Source of the DNA: an uncultured Eubacteriales bacterium
GTDB taxonomy: Bacteria > Bacillota > Clostridia > Christensenellales > CAG-917
Assembly (NCBI GenBank): GCA_900545885.1
Contig: URAF01000002.1
Location: forward strand, 62,001-126,000
Reading direction: 5' to 3'
DNA length: 64,000 bases
A program made the position numbers and the translations under genes. Of this stretch, positions 8,268 through 16,927 are shown one piece after another. The notes under the pieces are model-generated. The model had not been told where the DNA came from. It saw only the letters and a program-made list of their open reading frames with translations, and ran no database searches. The number at the start of each line of letters is the position of its first letter. Within the stretch, counting starts at the first letter, position 1.

Positions 8268-11090
8268 ATGAAAGAAATATTCATAAAAGGCGCAAAAGAA
8301 AACAATCTCAAAAACATCGACCTCGAAATTCCGAGAGACAAACTCGTGGTTTTCACGGGACTTTCGGGTTCGGGCAAGTCTTCGCTTGCCTTCGACACCA
8401 TTTTCGCAGAAGGTCAGCGCAGATATATGGAAAGTCTGTCGAGCTATGCGCGTCAGTTCCTCGGACAGATGCAGAAACCCGACGTTGACTATATCGAGGG
8501 GCTTTCCCCCGCGGTTTCCATCGACCAGAAAACGACGTCGCACAACCCCCGTTCAACCGTCGGTACGGTGACTGAGATTTACGACTATATGCGACTGCTT
8601 TACGCGCGCGTCGGCAAACCGCATTGCCCGAAATGCGGCAGAGAAATCGAACGCCAGACCATCGACCAGATTGCCGACAAAATCATGTTGCGTCAGGGCG
8701 TCAAACTTCAAATTCTCGCGCCTATCGTCAGAGGAAGGAAGGGCGAGTATTCCAAACAGCTCGAAACGCTCAAACGCGCGGGATACGTTCGCGTGCGCGT
8801 CGACGGAATAAACTATACGCTTGACGAGCAAATCAACCTTGACAAAAACATAAAACACAACATCAGCGTCGTGGTTGACAGACTGGTTGTCAAGGAAGGC
8901 ATAAACCGCCGACTGAACGACGCGCTCGAAAACGCCGTTAAACTTGCCGAAGGGCTTGTGATTGCCGATTACGACGGCGAAGAAGTGCTGTATTCGACAA
9001 AATACGCCTGTCCCGATTGCGAAATCAGTTTCGAAGAACTTACCCCGAGACTCTTTTCTTTCAACAATCCGTACGGTGCGTGTCCCGTTTGCGCAGGACT
9101 CGGATTTACCAACGAAATCGACACGAATTTGCTTGTCACGGACTGGAACGCAACTTTGCGCGAAGGCGCAATCAAAGCAAGCGGCTGGTATATCGACACG
9201 GGCAAAATGTCGCAGATGCAGTTCAAGGCACTTTCCAAAGCGTACGGTTTTTCGCTTGACGTGCCCATTAAAGACCTGCCCGAAAACGTCTTGCATATGA
9301 TTTTCTACGGCAACGATGGCGACAGAATTCCCATGGAATACAATTCCAGCAATTTCAGCGGGCATTTCAACAGCAGCTACGAAGGCATAGCCAACAATCT
9401 GATGCGCCGTTTCAACGAGACGGACTCCGATATGGTTAAAACCGAAATTTCCAGATATATGAAACAGGTGCCGTGCACGGTTTGCGGCGGCAAGAGGCTG
9501 AAACCCGAGGCTCTGTCCGTAACCGTCGGCGGCAAGAACATTCACGAAATGTCAAGTATGTCCGTAGTCGAAGCGGAAAAATTCCTCGACGGGCTGGAAC
9601 TCGGTCCGACGGAAGCCCTGATTGCAAGGCGAATCTTGAAAGAAATCCGCGCAAGACTTCGTTTTTTGTCGGACGTCGGGCTCGGTTATCTCACTTTGTC
9701 GCGCGCGTCCGCAACGCTGAGCGGCGGCGAAAGCCAGCGTATCAGACTTGCAACGCAGATAGGCAGCGGACTTACGGGCGTGCTTTACATTCTCGACGAG
9801 CCCAGCATAGGACTGCATCAAAAAGACAACGGAAAACTTCTTGCGTCACTCAAAGGATTGCGTGACCTTGGCAATACGCTTATCGTTGTCGAACACGACG
9901 AGGAAACAATCCGCGAAGCCGACTACATCGTCGACATCGGCCCCGGTGCGGGCGTACACGGCGGCGAAGTCGTGGCGGCGGGGTCGGTCGCAGACATCAT
10001 GGCGGAACCGCGTTCGATAACGGGCAAGTATCTTTCTGGCGAATATTCCATACCCGTGCCCGAAATGCGACGTGCGGTGAGCGACAGAATGTTGACGGTG
10101 CGCGGCGCAAGACAAAACAATTTGCAAAACGTGGACGTGTCAATCCCCGTCGGAACGTTCACGGCGGTTACGGGTGTATCGGGTTCGGGAAAATCCAGCC
10201 TTGTCAACGAAATAATTTATCCCGCAATGTCAAATGCCCTTATGCGCAGCAGATTGCCCGAGGGCGAATACAACGCAATCGAAGGTGTCGAATATTTTGA
10301 CAAAGTAATCTCAATCGACCAAAGCCCGATTGGCAGAACGCCTCGTTCAAACCCCGCAACGTATACGGGAGTGTTCGGACCCATACGCGACCTGTTTGCC
10401 GAACTTCCCGACGCAAAGACCCGCGGCTATAAGTCGGGACGATTCTCTTTCAACGTTTCGGGCGGCAGATGCGAAAACTGCGGCGGCGACGGAATTATCA
10501 AAATCGAAATGCATTTCTTGCCCGACATATACGTGCCGTGCGAAGTGTGCAAAGGCGCGCGATATAACAGAGAAACGCTCGAAGTCAGATACAAAGGCAA
10601 GAATATTGCCGAAGTTCTCGATATGACAGTGGAAGAAGCGTTGGAGTTTTTCACCAATGTACCGCGCATACGCAGCAAAATTCAGACGCTTTACGACGTA
10701 GGACTCGGTTACATCAAACTCGGACAGTCCTCGACCACGTTGAGCGGCGGCGAGGCGCAGAGAGTCAAACTCGCAACCGAACTCAGCAAACGCGGCACGG
10801 GCAAAACGCTTTACATTCTCGACGAACCGACAACCGGACTGCATACGCACGACGTTGCAAAACTGCTTGCGATACTGAACCGCCTTGCGGACGCGGGCAA
10901 TACAATACTTGTTATCGAACACAACCTCGACGTCATCAAGATGGCGGACTGGATAATAGACCTCGGTCCCGACGGCGGTAACGGCGGCGGAAGAATAGTT
11001 GCCTGCGGTCGTCCCGAAGAAGTGGCGAAAAACCCGTCGAGTTACACGGCAGAGTATTTGAGGAAGGTTTTGCCCGACAAAAAAGCGTAA
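8268..11090 (+). CDS. uvrA: Excinuclease ABC subunit A
   Basis: DNA-damage recognition ATPase of nucleotide excision repair. The 940-residue protein has two ABC modules: Walker [10 protein letters not shown] (31-39) and GVSGSGKSS, with signature motifs LSGGESQR and LSGGEAQR. Cysteine pairs for the zinc modules are present (CPKC, CPDC with CPVC, and CENCGGDG with CEVCKG). ATG 8268 begins at the family-typical [14 protein letters not shown] segment; a TTG 30 bases upstream in the same frame is possible but unneeded. It is last in the operon that starts at 5341 and is followed by a strong terminator. Complete gene. Confidence 0.97.
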   Translation: MKEIFIKGAKENNLKNIDLEIPRDKLVVFTGLSGSGKSSLAFDTIFAEGQRRYMESLSSYARQFLGQMQKPDVDYIEGLSPAVSIDQKTTSHNPRSTVGTVTEIYDYMRLLYARVGKPHCPKCGREIERQTIDQIADKIMLRQGVKLQILAPIVRGRKGEYSKQLETLKRAGYVRVRVDGINYTLDEQINLDKNIKHNISVVVDRLVVKEGINRRLNDALENAVKLAEGLVIADYDGEEVLYSTKYACPDCEISFEELTPRLFSFNNPYGACPVCAGLGFTNEIDTNLLVTDWNATLREGAIKASGWYIDTGKMSQMQFKALSKAYGFSLDVPIKDLPENVLHMIFYGNDGDRIPMEYNSSNFSGHFNSSYEGIANNLMRRFNETDSDMVKTEISRYMKQVPCTVCGGKRLKPEALSVTVGGKNIHEMSSMSVVEAEKFLDGLELGPTEALIARRILKEIRARLRFLSDVGLGYLTLSRASATLSGGESQRIRLATQIGSGLTGVLYILDEPSIGLHQKDNGKLLASLKGLRDLGNTLIVVEHDEETIREADYIVDIGPGAGVHGGEVVAAGSVADIMAEPRSITGKYLSGEYSIPVPEMRRAVSDRMLTVRGARQNNLQNVDVSIPVGTFTAVTGVSGSGKSSLVNEIIYPAMSNALMRSRLPEGEYNAIEGVEYFDKVISIDQSPIGRTPRSNPATYTGVFGPIRDLFAELPDAKTRGYKSGRFSFNVSGGRCENCGGDGIIKIEMHFLPDIYVPCEVCKGARYNRETLEVRYKGKNIAEVLDMTVEEALEFFTNVPRIRSKIQTLYDVGLGYIKLGQSSTTLSGGEAQRVKLATELSKRGTGKTLYILDEPTTGLHTHDVAKLLAILNRLADAGNTILVIEHNLDVIKMADWIIDLGPDGGNGGGRIVACGRPEEVAKNPSSYTAEYLRKVLPDKKA

Positions 11091-11116
11091 ATAAGGTTAA
11101 ATTTCAAACCAAAAAC

Positions 11117-11149
11117 AAAAACGGCATTCCGCAGAGGAGTGCCGTTTTT
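11117..11149 (+). terminator. Terminator after uvrA
   Basis: A 14-bp stem (11117-11130 with 11136-11149, one wobble pair), 5-base loop, ending in TTTTT. Confidence 0.88.
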
Positions 11150-11180
11150 ATTTCAAAACACGAATTGTGTGCATAAAGCA

Positions 11181-11219
11181 GGAAAACCGACGCGATTTCT
11201 GCATTTGCGACGGTTTTCC
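11181..11219 (-). terminator. Possible terminator of the Xre gene
   Basis: A 9-bp perfect inverted repeat, GGAAAACCG with CGGTTTTCC, around a 21-base loop, 12 bases beyond the stop of the Xre gene. The loop is large and no clean T run follows, so the function is uncertain. Confidence 0.35.
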
Positions 11220-11230
11220 GATACGAAGGT

Positions 11231-11443
11231 TCAGTAGTTGCGACGTCCTATGATGTAGTCGACGCTTACGCCGAAGAGAATGCTCATTTCAATCAGAATG
11301 TCATAGGACGGTTGGTTTCTTCCCACTTCCCAGCCGGAAACAGCGGATTTCGAGACCTTGAAATGGTCTGCAAGGTCCGATTGCAACATTCCCGCGTCTT
11401 TGCGCAGTTGTTTCAGTCTTTCGGGAAAACAGGTTTTGAGCAT
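11231..11443 (-). CDS. Small Xre-family helix-turn-helix regulator
   Basis: A 70-residue protein that is almost only a Cro/C1-type DNA-binding domain: RLKQLRKDAGMLQSDLADH (first helices), then SKSAVSGWEVGRNQPSYDIL (turn and recognition helix) and a last helix ending VSVDYIIGRRNY. No sensor or dimer domain follows, which is common for stand-alone transcription regulators or antitoxin-like proteins; no toxin-like partner is next to it. ATG 11443 has AGAGGTG upstream and a near-perfect promoter at 11471-11499. A short inverted repeat beside that promoter suggests self-regulation. Target genes are unknown. Confidence 0.88.
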   Translation of the reverse strand: MLKTCFPERLKQLRKDAGMLQSDLADHFKVSKSAVSGWEVGRNQPSYDILIEMSILFGVSVDYIIGRRNY

Positions 11444-11470
11444 AACACACCTCTTTTGTACGATACGTGT

Positions 11471-11513
11471 ATTATATGCCTTTGCATCGCGCTTGTCAAC
11501 ACACGAAAAGTGT
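11471..11513 (-). promoter_or_regulatory. Consensus promoter and candidate operator of the Xre gene
   Basis: On the minus strand TTGACA (11494-11499) and TATAAT (11471-11476) are 17 bases apart. Just upstream is ACAC-GAAAA-GTGT (11501-11513), and an imperfect inverted repeat TGTACG-ATA-CGTGTA lies at the likely start site (11457-11471). Placement on both sides of the promoter fits autoregulation by the Xre protein (inference). Confidence 0.6.
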
Positions 11514-11777
11514 TTGAGCGTTTTTGTTTTTCAGGGGAGCAGTAGCAGCAGACGCGGAATTGCAAGCAAAACGTATGCAAGTATGCGCAGCTATTGCAAA
11601 AATCGAAGTTCGATATCGCCATATATTTGCAGATTTACACGAAAATATGTGCCAGCGGGAACATATGTGCAAACGTAACAACGTAACGCGGGATTGTTTG
11701 CGCATATGCCGAGTCGGGCAGATTTGCGTGTGTATATATGCTCAATTGTGGTTGAAATTTGCAAGCCTGAAAACGCA
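11514..11777. other. Intergenic stretch without a recognised gene
   Basis: Between the Xre promoter and the terminator of the metal ATPase. I see no reading frame with a ribosome binding site and no RNA gene; open frames here belong to the antisense of the ATPase gene. Confidence 0.5.
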
Positions 11778-11815
11778 TAAAAACAGCGCACCGTCTCCGT
11801 TTGCGGTGCGCTGTT
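11778..11815 (-). terminator. Terminator of the metal ATPase operon
   Basis: A 12-bp perfect stem (11782-11793 with 11804-11815), 10-base loop; on the minus strand it is followed by a TTTTTATGCGTTTT tail. It lies 36 bases beyond the ATPase stop. Confidence 0.8.
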
Positions 11816-11850
11816 GCGGTTTGTGTAATTTTGCGCGTGCGGCGTTTGAA

Positions 11851-14211
11851 TTAATTGCCGTTTTCGTGCAAGTGGCCGTCCGCGTGCTCGTTTGTGTGTT
11901 CTACGTGGGTAGGCGCGCTATGTGCGTGGTCGTGCTCATGGTCGTGCTCACGGTCGTGCGTTTGCGCGTGGGTGTTTGCGTGTACGTGTTCGTGCGAGTG
12001 CGCGTGAGCGTAGGAGTTTGTGCCGCCATCGGCGTGGCTGTGAGAATGCTTTTCGGTTTGTGCGTGTTTTCGGACACGGTGTTGGCGTTCGGAAGTGCCG
12101 TTTGTGCCGGCGGTGCGGTGTGTGCCGCCGTAGCGCAGAACGCGCAGGGAGTTGAGAACGGTGCATATTGCAAGTCCGACGTCGGAGAAAACCGCCCAGG
12201 CAAGCCCCGTGATACCCGCAAGTCCCAAGCTTACGAACAAAAGTTTGACGCCGAGCGTTGCAATGATGTTTTCGGCGACGACTTTTTTTGTGAAAGAGGA
12301 GAGCTTGTGTGCTTCGGTGAGTTGCGCAAGGTTGTCGTTCATAAGAACGATATCCGCACTGTCCACCGTAGCCGCGCTGCCCGAAAGTCCCATTGCGATT
12401 CCGAGGTCGGCACGGGAAAGAACGGGTGCGTCGTTTATTCCGTCGCCAACGTATGCGACGATGTCGGATTTCTTATTTTTTGCGTTTATGAGTTTCTCGA
12501 TTTCCGCGAATTTATCCTGCGGCATCATTTGAGCGTGATACTCGGTGATTCCGAGTTCGCTTGCAACGGAAGACGCCGTTTCGGCGTTGTCGCCCGTAAA
12601 CATCACGGTGTCGACGGAATGGGCGCGGAAGTAATCGAGTGCGTCTTTGGTGCTGTTTTTTACGGCGTCTACAAGGGTGAGCGTTGCCACGGTTTTGCCG
12701 TCGACGGTTACGTCAACGCAGGTGCCTGAGCCTTTCCCGCCTCGTGCGGCACGTCCCACTTCGACGACGTGACCGTCAACTGTACAGCGCATTCCGACGC
12801 CTGCCGTTTCGTGTACGTCGGTGACGGACACGGCGGTGTCTTTTGCCCATTTGTCTGCGTTTTCTCCCGCGGCTTTTACAACGGCGCGGGCAATCGGGTG
12901 AGTGGAGTTGCTTTCCGCATAATACGCATAGCGCAGCACGTCGTTTTCCGTAAGATTTCCTTCAAGAACTTCTATGTTTTTCAACGTGAAATTTCCGTCC
13001 GTAAGCGTTCCCGTTTTGTCGACCGCAATGGTGCGGATTGCCGATATGCCGTCAAGGTAATTCGTGCCTTTGATGAGTATACCTTTGCGCGACGCGTTGC
13101 CTATTGCGCAGAAATAGCTCATAGGCACGGAAATGGCAATGGCACAAGGGCAGGATACGGCAAGGAATATCATTCCTTTGTACAGACTTTCGCGCACTCC
13201 GTAACCGCCCGCAAGTCCGAACAACAATCCGACAAGCACGGCGCAACCTATGACCACGGGTACGTAGTATTTAACGACGCGCGTAACGACTGTTTCCGTT
13301 TTTGTTTTACGTTCGGCGGCGGTTTCGACGAGTTGCAGAATTCGGGTTATGGTGCTGTTTTCGTCCGTGCCTGTCGTGCGAAGTTTGATAGCGCCGTTCA
13401 GGTTGACGGAACCAGACAGCACGGAGTCGCCTTCCTTGACGTTTGCGGGCACGCTTTCGCCTGTGAGCGAGGATAAATCGAGCGCGCACGAGCCTTCTTC
13501 TATTATGCCGTCGAGGGGAACGATTTCACCGGCTTTAACGAGTATAAGCGAGCCTTCCGCGACTTCGGATACTGCCTTGTCGGCAAACTCTCCGTCTGTG
13601 AATACGGGGACGGTCTCGGGCTTGACCATCATAAGGCTTTTTACGCTGTTTCGGGTTTTATCTATCGCTTTTTGCTCGAAGAACTTGCCGATTTGATACA
13701 AAATGACAACCATAAACCCTTCCAGCGTTTCGCCGATTGCAACGGCGCAAATCGCGGAAATCGCCATAAGCAGGTTTTCGTCGACGGTGTGTGCGCGGAA
13801 TATTTTGGTGAACGCGCGCACGAGTGTTTTTCCGAGTGCAAGCATTATGCCCACCCATTCGAGGACGGTTGCTGCAAGCGAGTATTGCGTGAACTCTTCG
13901 AGGCATATTCCGACTATGCCGATAACCGCTCCGATAAAGAACAAAACGATAAGCGGATCGGCTTTTTTGCGTTCGGAAACGGTGTTTGTCCTCTCGTATG
14001 GCGATACGGTGCAATCTGCTTCTGCCTGTTTGCAGGCGCGCGTAATGTCGGGGAGAATGTCGTCGTCGCGGTCTGTCGTCACGACAAGTTTCTCCGTGCT
14101 GAAATTGAGATTTGCGGAAGTCACCCAAGGAAGTTTTGCAACGGTGTCTTCCACTTTTTTCGCGCACATTGCGCAGTCTATGTTGCCGACTCTGAACTGA
14201 TGACGTTTCAT
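11851..14211 (-). CDS. Heavy-metal P1B-type ATPase (Zn/Cd/Pb class) with His-rich tail
   Basis: A 786-residue efflux pump that expels divalent metal at the cost of ATP. Order of parts: HMA domain with CAMC (13-16); membrane helices; actuator TGES (250-253); the transport motif CPC (354-356); phosphorylation site DKTGT (398-402); HP at 438-439; hinge GDGINDAP; then last helices with GVK and SDVG. CPC plus that lysine and Asp-Val-Gly is the pattern of the ZntA/CadA (P1B-2) class. The final 92 residues (695-786) are an unusual His/Glu/Asp-rich tail with over 20 histidines, a likely metal buffer. ATG 14211 starts the HMA domain; a longer frame runs back into the regulator and is rejected. Follows the ArsR gene by 8 bases. 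Confidence 0.92.
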   Translation of the reverse strand: MKRHQFRVGNIDCAMCAKKVEDTVAKLPWVTSANLNFSTEKLVVTTDRDDDILPDITRACKQAEADCTVSPYERTNTVSERKKADPLIVLFFIGAVIGIVGICLEEFTQYSLAATVLEWVGIMLALGKTLVRAFTKIFRAHTVDENLLMAISAICAVAIGETLEGFMVVILYQIGKFFEQKAIDKTRNSVKSLMMVKPETVPVFTDGEFADKAVSEVAEGSLILVKAGEIVPLDGIIEEGSCALDLSSLTGESVPANVKEGDSVLSGSVNLNGAIKLRTTGTDENSTITRILQLVETAAERKTKTETVVTRVVKYYVPVVIGCAVLVGLLFGLAGGYGVRESLYKGMIFLAVSCPCAIAISVPMSYFCAIGNASRKGILIKGTNYLDGISAIRTIAVDKTGTLTDGNFTLKNIEVLEGNLTENDVLRYAYYAESNSTHPIARAVVKAAGENADKWAKDTAVSVTDVHETAGVGMRCTVDGHVVEVGRAARGGKGSGTCVDVTVDGKTVATLTLVDAVKNSTKDALDYFRAHSVDTVMFTGDNAETASSVASELGITEYHAQMMPQDKFAEIEKLINAKNKKSDIVAYVGDGINDAPVLSRADLGIAMGLSGSAATVDSADIVLMNDNLAQLTEAHKLSSFTKKVVAENIIATLGVKLLFVSLGLAGITGLAWAVFSDVGLAICTVLNSLRVLRYGGTHRTAGTNGTSERQHRVRKHAQTEKHSHSHADGGTNSYAHAHSHEHVHANTHAQTHDREHDHEHDHAHSAPTHVEHTNEHADGHLHENGN

Positions 14212-14219
14212 GGTTTTGC

Positions 14220-14561
14220 CTATTCGTTTATATGAGTCAAAGTCACCTGAAATACAGTGCTGATATGGTCGTCGCTCAACGAATAATATTTGACTTTGCC
14301 TTCCTGTCTTACGTTGACGACGTCGATTTTGCGAAGTACTGCAAGCTGATGCGAAACGGCAGAGTGTTCCATTCCGAGCAGTGCCGCTATGTCGCAGACA
14401 CACAGTTCACGTATGAGCAAAGCGTTTACAATCCTGAGTCGCGTGGGGTCTGCCATAACTTTGAGGAAGTTCGACATTTTGGACAGAGCGTATGCGGATT
14501 GCATTTTTTCTGTCACTTCGTTGATTGCTTCGGGGTGTACCGTACAAAGGTGATATGCCAT
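14220..14561 (-). CDS. ArsR/SmtB-family metal-sensing repressor
   Basis: A 113-residue winged-helix repressor that releases DNA when it binds metal. It carries the alpha3 cysteine motif ELCVCD (52-57) as in CadC/ArsR and also the alpha5 zinc ligand pattern D97-x-H99 with H110-x-x-E113, the same spacing and residues as in SmtB. The recognition helix is MEHSAVSHQLAVLR. ATG 14561 is the family-sized start; an upstream in-frame extension would run through the operator. It is first in the operon with the P-type ATPase, and an SmtB-like operator lies upstream (14625-14644). Expected behaviour is derepression by Zn or Cd (inference from ligands). Confidence 0.92.
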   Translation of the reverse strand: MAYHLCTVHPEAINEVTEKMQSAYALSKMSNFLKVMADPTRLRIVNALLIRELCVCDIAALLGMEHSAVSHQLAVLRKIDVVNVRQEGKVKYYSLSDDHISTVFQVTLTHINE

Positions 14562-14624
14562 ATTTCTCCTTGTTTCCTCGCGAAAAATTATTTTCGCCAA
14601 GCAAACTTTATTGTTTTGATTTTG

Positions 14625-14686
14625 TATGAACAGCCATTCATATGATTGTCTGTTCATATATTATCACTGCGTTTGGAATTTTGCAA
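14625..14686 (-). promoter_or_regulatory. Promoter with SmtB-type operators for the arsR-ATPase operon
   Basis: On the minus strand TTGCAA (14681-14686) and TAATAT (14658-14663) are 17 bases apart. Directly downstream, TATGAACAGCCATTCATATG (14625-14644) contains TGAACAGCCATTCA, which closely matches the classical 12-2-12 operator core TGAACA-N2-3-TTCA of SmtB/CzrA. A second degenerate site, TGATTGTCTGTTCA, overlaps it (14642-14655). Repressor here would block transcription start. Confidence 0.75.
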
Positions 14687-14946
14687 CACTTTTTTCAAAG
14701 TTGCCTGAGCTAACTTTTGTTGACTCGCAGGGAAGTCGGATGTTTCAGGCGTTCGGGGCAAAGAAATAGGGGAAATTGACAATTCGCGAAGTTCGCTTAT
14801 GGGGGCGTATTGATTGGTGCAAAAAAGCATTGTGAGGTAAACTTTTAATCGGTGTTTCATAGACAACGGAATATTGCGAAAGCAAGTCGAATTTCTCGGA
14901 AATTGCGGTCGGACGTTTAATTTTCGGTGAAGGTTGAAATTAGTTG
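14687..14946. other. Intergenic stretch without a recognised gene
   Basis: Spacer between the divergent arsR and peptidase promoters. A 70-codon minus-strand frame exists here but runs straight through the arsR promoter and has no ribosome binding site, so I see no gene in it. Confidence 0.5.
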
Positions 14947-14975
14947 TTGAAAATAACGGTTGTATTTTGTAATAT
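14947..14975 (+). promoter_or_regulatory. Promoter of the M28 peptidase gene
   Basis: TTGAAA (14947-14952) and TAATAT (14970-14975) with 17-base spacing, about 70 bases upstream of the start codon. Confidence 0.55.
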
Positions 14976-15048
14976 CTTTATATACGATTAAACGCGATGT
15001 ACGCGCGATGTCTGCACAGAGCAGACGGACAACCGTTCAGGAGGTAAT

Positions 15049-16272
15049 ATGAATCTCAATTCCGTAAAAAACGCAAAAGCAGCTGCCGCTGATTTTATGG
15101 AAACAGAAATCAAAACCGTCATCACGCGTTTCGGCAAGCGCGGTCCCGGTATGGACGGCGAGAAAAAAGCCTGTGAGTATATGGCGGACCAGTTGAAAGA
15201 CTACGGGTGTGACGACGTCAAAGTCGAACCTTTCGACCTGCATCCTGCGGCTTTTATGGGTTGGATATACATTACCGTATCCCTTGTGCTTGCGGCGTTT
15301 GTTCTGTTCTTTGTGCCGCATATCGCAGCCAGAATAGTGGCGCTTGTGCTTGTAGCGGTGGGCGCTGTCGTTATGTTGGGCGAGTTTATCATGTATCGCA
15401 AGGTCGTCGATAAAATTTATCCCAAAATGACATCATGCAATGTCACTGCCGTGAAAAAACCGACGGGCGAAGTCAAACAGCGTATTTTCTACAACGGTCA
15501 CCCCGACGCCGCTTGCGAATGGACGTTCAATTATCTTGGCGGCGGTGTTCTGTTCGGCGCGCACGTAGTGTTCGGCATTATCGGACTGGTATATCTTTTC
15601 GCAATTCTGATTGCGTCATTTTTCCTTGACGACGCCGATTTGGTGTTGCGTCTCGGACTCGGCACTCTCGTTTTCGTGCCTTCGTGGATACTTTACTATG
15701 TACTTTGGAACGAAAAACGTATTGTAGACGGCGCAAACGACAACCTTACGGGTTGTTACATGGGTATTGCAATCCTCAAAGCGTTGAAAGAGCAAGGAAT
15801 TGAACTTGAAAACACCGAAGTCGGCGTGATTATTTCGGGTTCGGAAGAAGCGGGACTCAGAGGCGCGAAAGAATGGGCAAAGGCGCACAAAAACGATTAT
15901 AACGACGTGCCTACGTTCATCATTGCGTATGATACCATTCACGAAGGAAAGTTCCTGCAAGTCAACCAGAAGGATTTGAACGCGACGGTCAAAGCCGACG
16001 CGGAAATAAGCAGACGTTTCAAGGAAGCGGCGGACAAACTCGGTATCACTTGCAATGTGGGCAACGTGCCTTTCGGTGCGACGGACTCTGCGGCGTTCAA
16101 TCAGGGCGGTTTCAGAGCAACGGGCATTACCGCAATGAACCACAATTTGCAGAACTACTATCACACCCGCTACGACAGTTACGACAATCTCGACAAAGAA
16201 GCGTTGGCAGACTGTTTCGCCGTGTCTGTTCAGGTGCTTGAAGACCTCGAAAACCACGGTGCGGACAAATAA
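15049..16272 (+). CDS. M28-family zinc peptidase interrupted by membrane helices
   Basis: A 407-residue protein with all five expected M28 zinc ligands: H151 in GHPD, D231 in DGANDNLTG, E266/E267 in GSEEAGL, D295 in AYDTIH and H372 in YHTRYDS. M28 enzymes are metal aminopeptidases or carboxypeptidases. Unusually, hydrophobic membrane segments sit inside the catalytic domain: about 67-90 and 94-113 before H151, and about 164-192 and 203-221 between H151 and D231. No signal peptide precedes them. ATG 15049 has AGGAGG 5 bases away and its own promoter. A small ABM monooxygenase follows after 19 bases. Family is sure; substrate and which side of the membrane holds the active site are unknown. Confidence 0.85.
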   Translation: MNLNSVKNAKAAAADFMETEIKTVITRFGKRGPGMDGEKKACEYMADQLKDYGCDDVKVEPFDLHPAAFMGWIYITVSLVLAAFVLFFVPHIAARIVALVLVAVGAVVMLGEFIMYRKVVDKIYPKMTSCNVTAVKKPTGEVKQRIFYNGHPDAACEWTFNYLGGGVLFGAHVVFGIIGLVYLFAILIASFFLDDADLVLRLGLGTLVFVPSWILYYVLWNEKRIVDGANDNLTGCYMGIAILKALKEQGIELENTEVGVIISGSEEAGLRGAKEWAKAHKNDYNDVPTFIIAYDTIHEGKFLQVNQKDLNATVKADAEISRRFKEAADKLGITCNVGNVPFGATDSAAFNQGGFRATGITAMNHNLQNYYHTRYDSYDNLDKEALADCFAVSVQVLEDLENHGADK

Positions 16273-16291
16273 GCGAGCGGTAGTTTAATTT

Positions 16292-16621
16292 ATGAGCATA
16301 ACGGTCAATATCTACTATACGGGCAAAAACGGTTCGGCCAGAAAGTTTGCCGAAGAAATGGTGTCTTCCGGCACTGTCGACCTTATCCGTGCCGAAGAGG
16401 GCAACGAACGCTACGAGTATTTCTATTCGGCAAGCGACCCCGAAACCGTGCTTTTGATAGACTCATGGAGCAGTCAACAGGCGATTGACGCTCATCACGC
16501 TACGCCTATGATGAATACTATTGCCGACCTCAGAAACAAGTACGATTTGCACATGCGAGTTGAAAGATACGTTTCTGACAGCCAAGGTATTCCTGACGGC
16601 GACAAGCGTTTCATAAGATAA
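16292..16621 (+). CDS. Antibiotic biosynthesis monooxygenase (ABM) domain protein
   Basis: A 109-residue single-domain protein of the dimeric alpha-beta ABM fold, the family of YgiN-like quinol monooxygenases and heme-degrading enzymes. Typical features are the N-terminal strand ITVNIYYTGKNGS, the helix with RAEEGNERYEYFYS, the WSSQQAIDAHHAT segment (the family's W-x5-A/L-x2-H-x-x-T/S motif) and a last strand. The active residue cannot be fixed from sequence alone. It lies 19 bases after the peptidase stop and shares its promoter, with a terminator at 16725-16753. An isomerase-like or oxidative detoxification role is possible. Confidence 0.78.
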   Translation: MSITVNIYYTGKNGSARKFAEEMVSSGTVDLIRAEEGNERYEYFYSASDPETVLLIDSWSSQQAIDAHHATPMMNTIADLRNKYDLHMRVERYVSDSQGIPDGDKRFIR

Positions 16622-16724
16622 CGCTCTTTATACCAAAAAAGTAAAGTCGGAAGTCCGATAATCAAAGATGACGACCGAATGATAAAAACGTATATAAATC
16701 CAAACTTAAAGTTTTGTAAATAAG

Positions 16725-16753
16725 AAAACCCGCGTAACAACGCGGGTTTTGTT
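16725..16753. terminator. Bidirectional terminator between converging genes
   Basis: A 10-bp perfect stem (16725-16734 with 16741-16750) with A4 and T4 flanks and a 6-base loop. It can end the peptidase-ABM operon on the plus strand and the ABC gene on the minus strand. The 174 bases from 16754 to the ABC stop at 16928 hold no other feature that I can see. Confidence 0.8.
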
Positions 16754-16927
16754 TTGATTACGGGATTGTTTCAAATTTTAGAACAGATTTTGATTATCCG
16801 ATTGCATTTGTAATGCGTTGTTAATAGTAGATTGAGAGGTTTGACTTCTGCGTTGGTGCTTTTACACGTAAAACACATGCAAAACGAGGTGCTTGGCGTG
16901 GAGCTATGGCGTTTTGCGGGGCGGGTG

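Noticed and set aside
12000..12110. Repetitive GTG/CGT-rich DNA as a tandem repeat locus
   Set aside because: It is the coding sequence of the histidine-rich tail of the metal ATPase.
14654..14866. 70-codon minus-strand frame upstream of arsR
   Set aside because: It runs through the arsR promoter and operator region and has no ribosome binding site.
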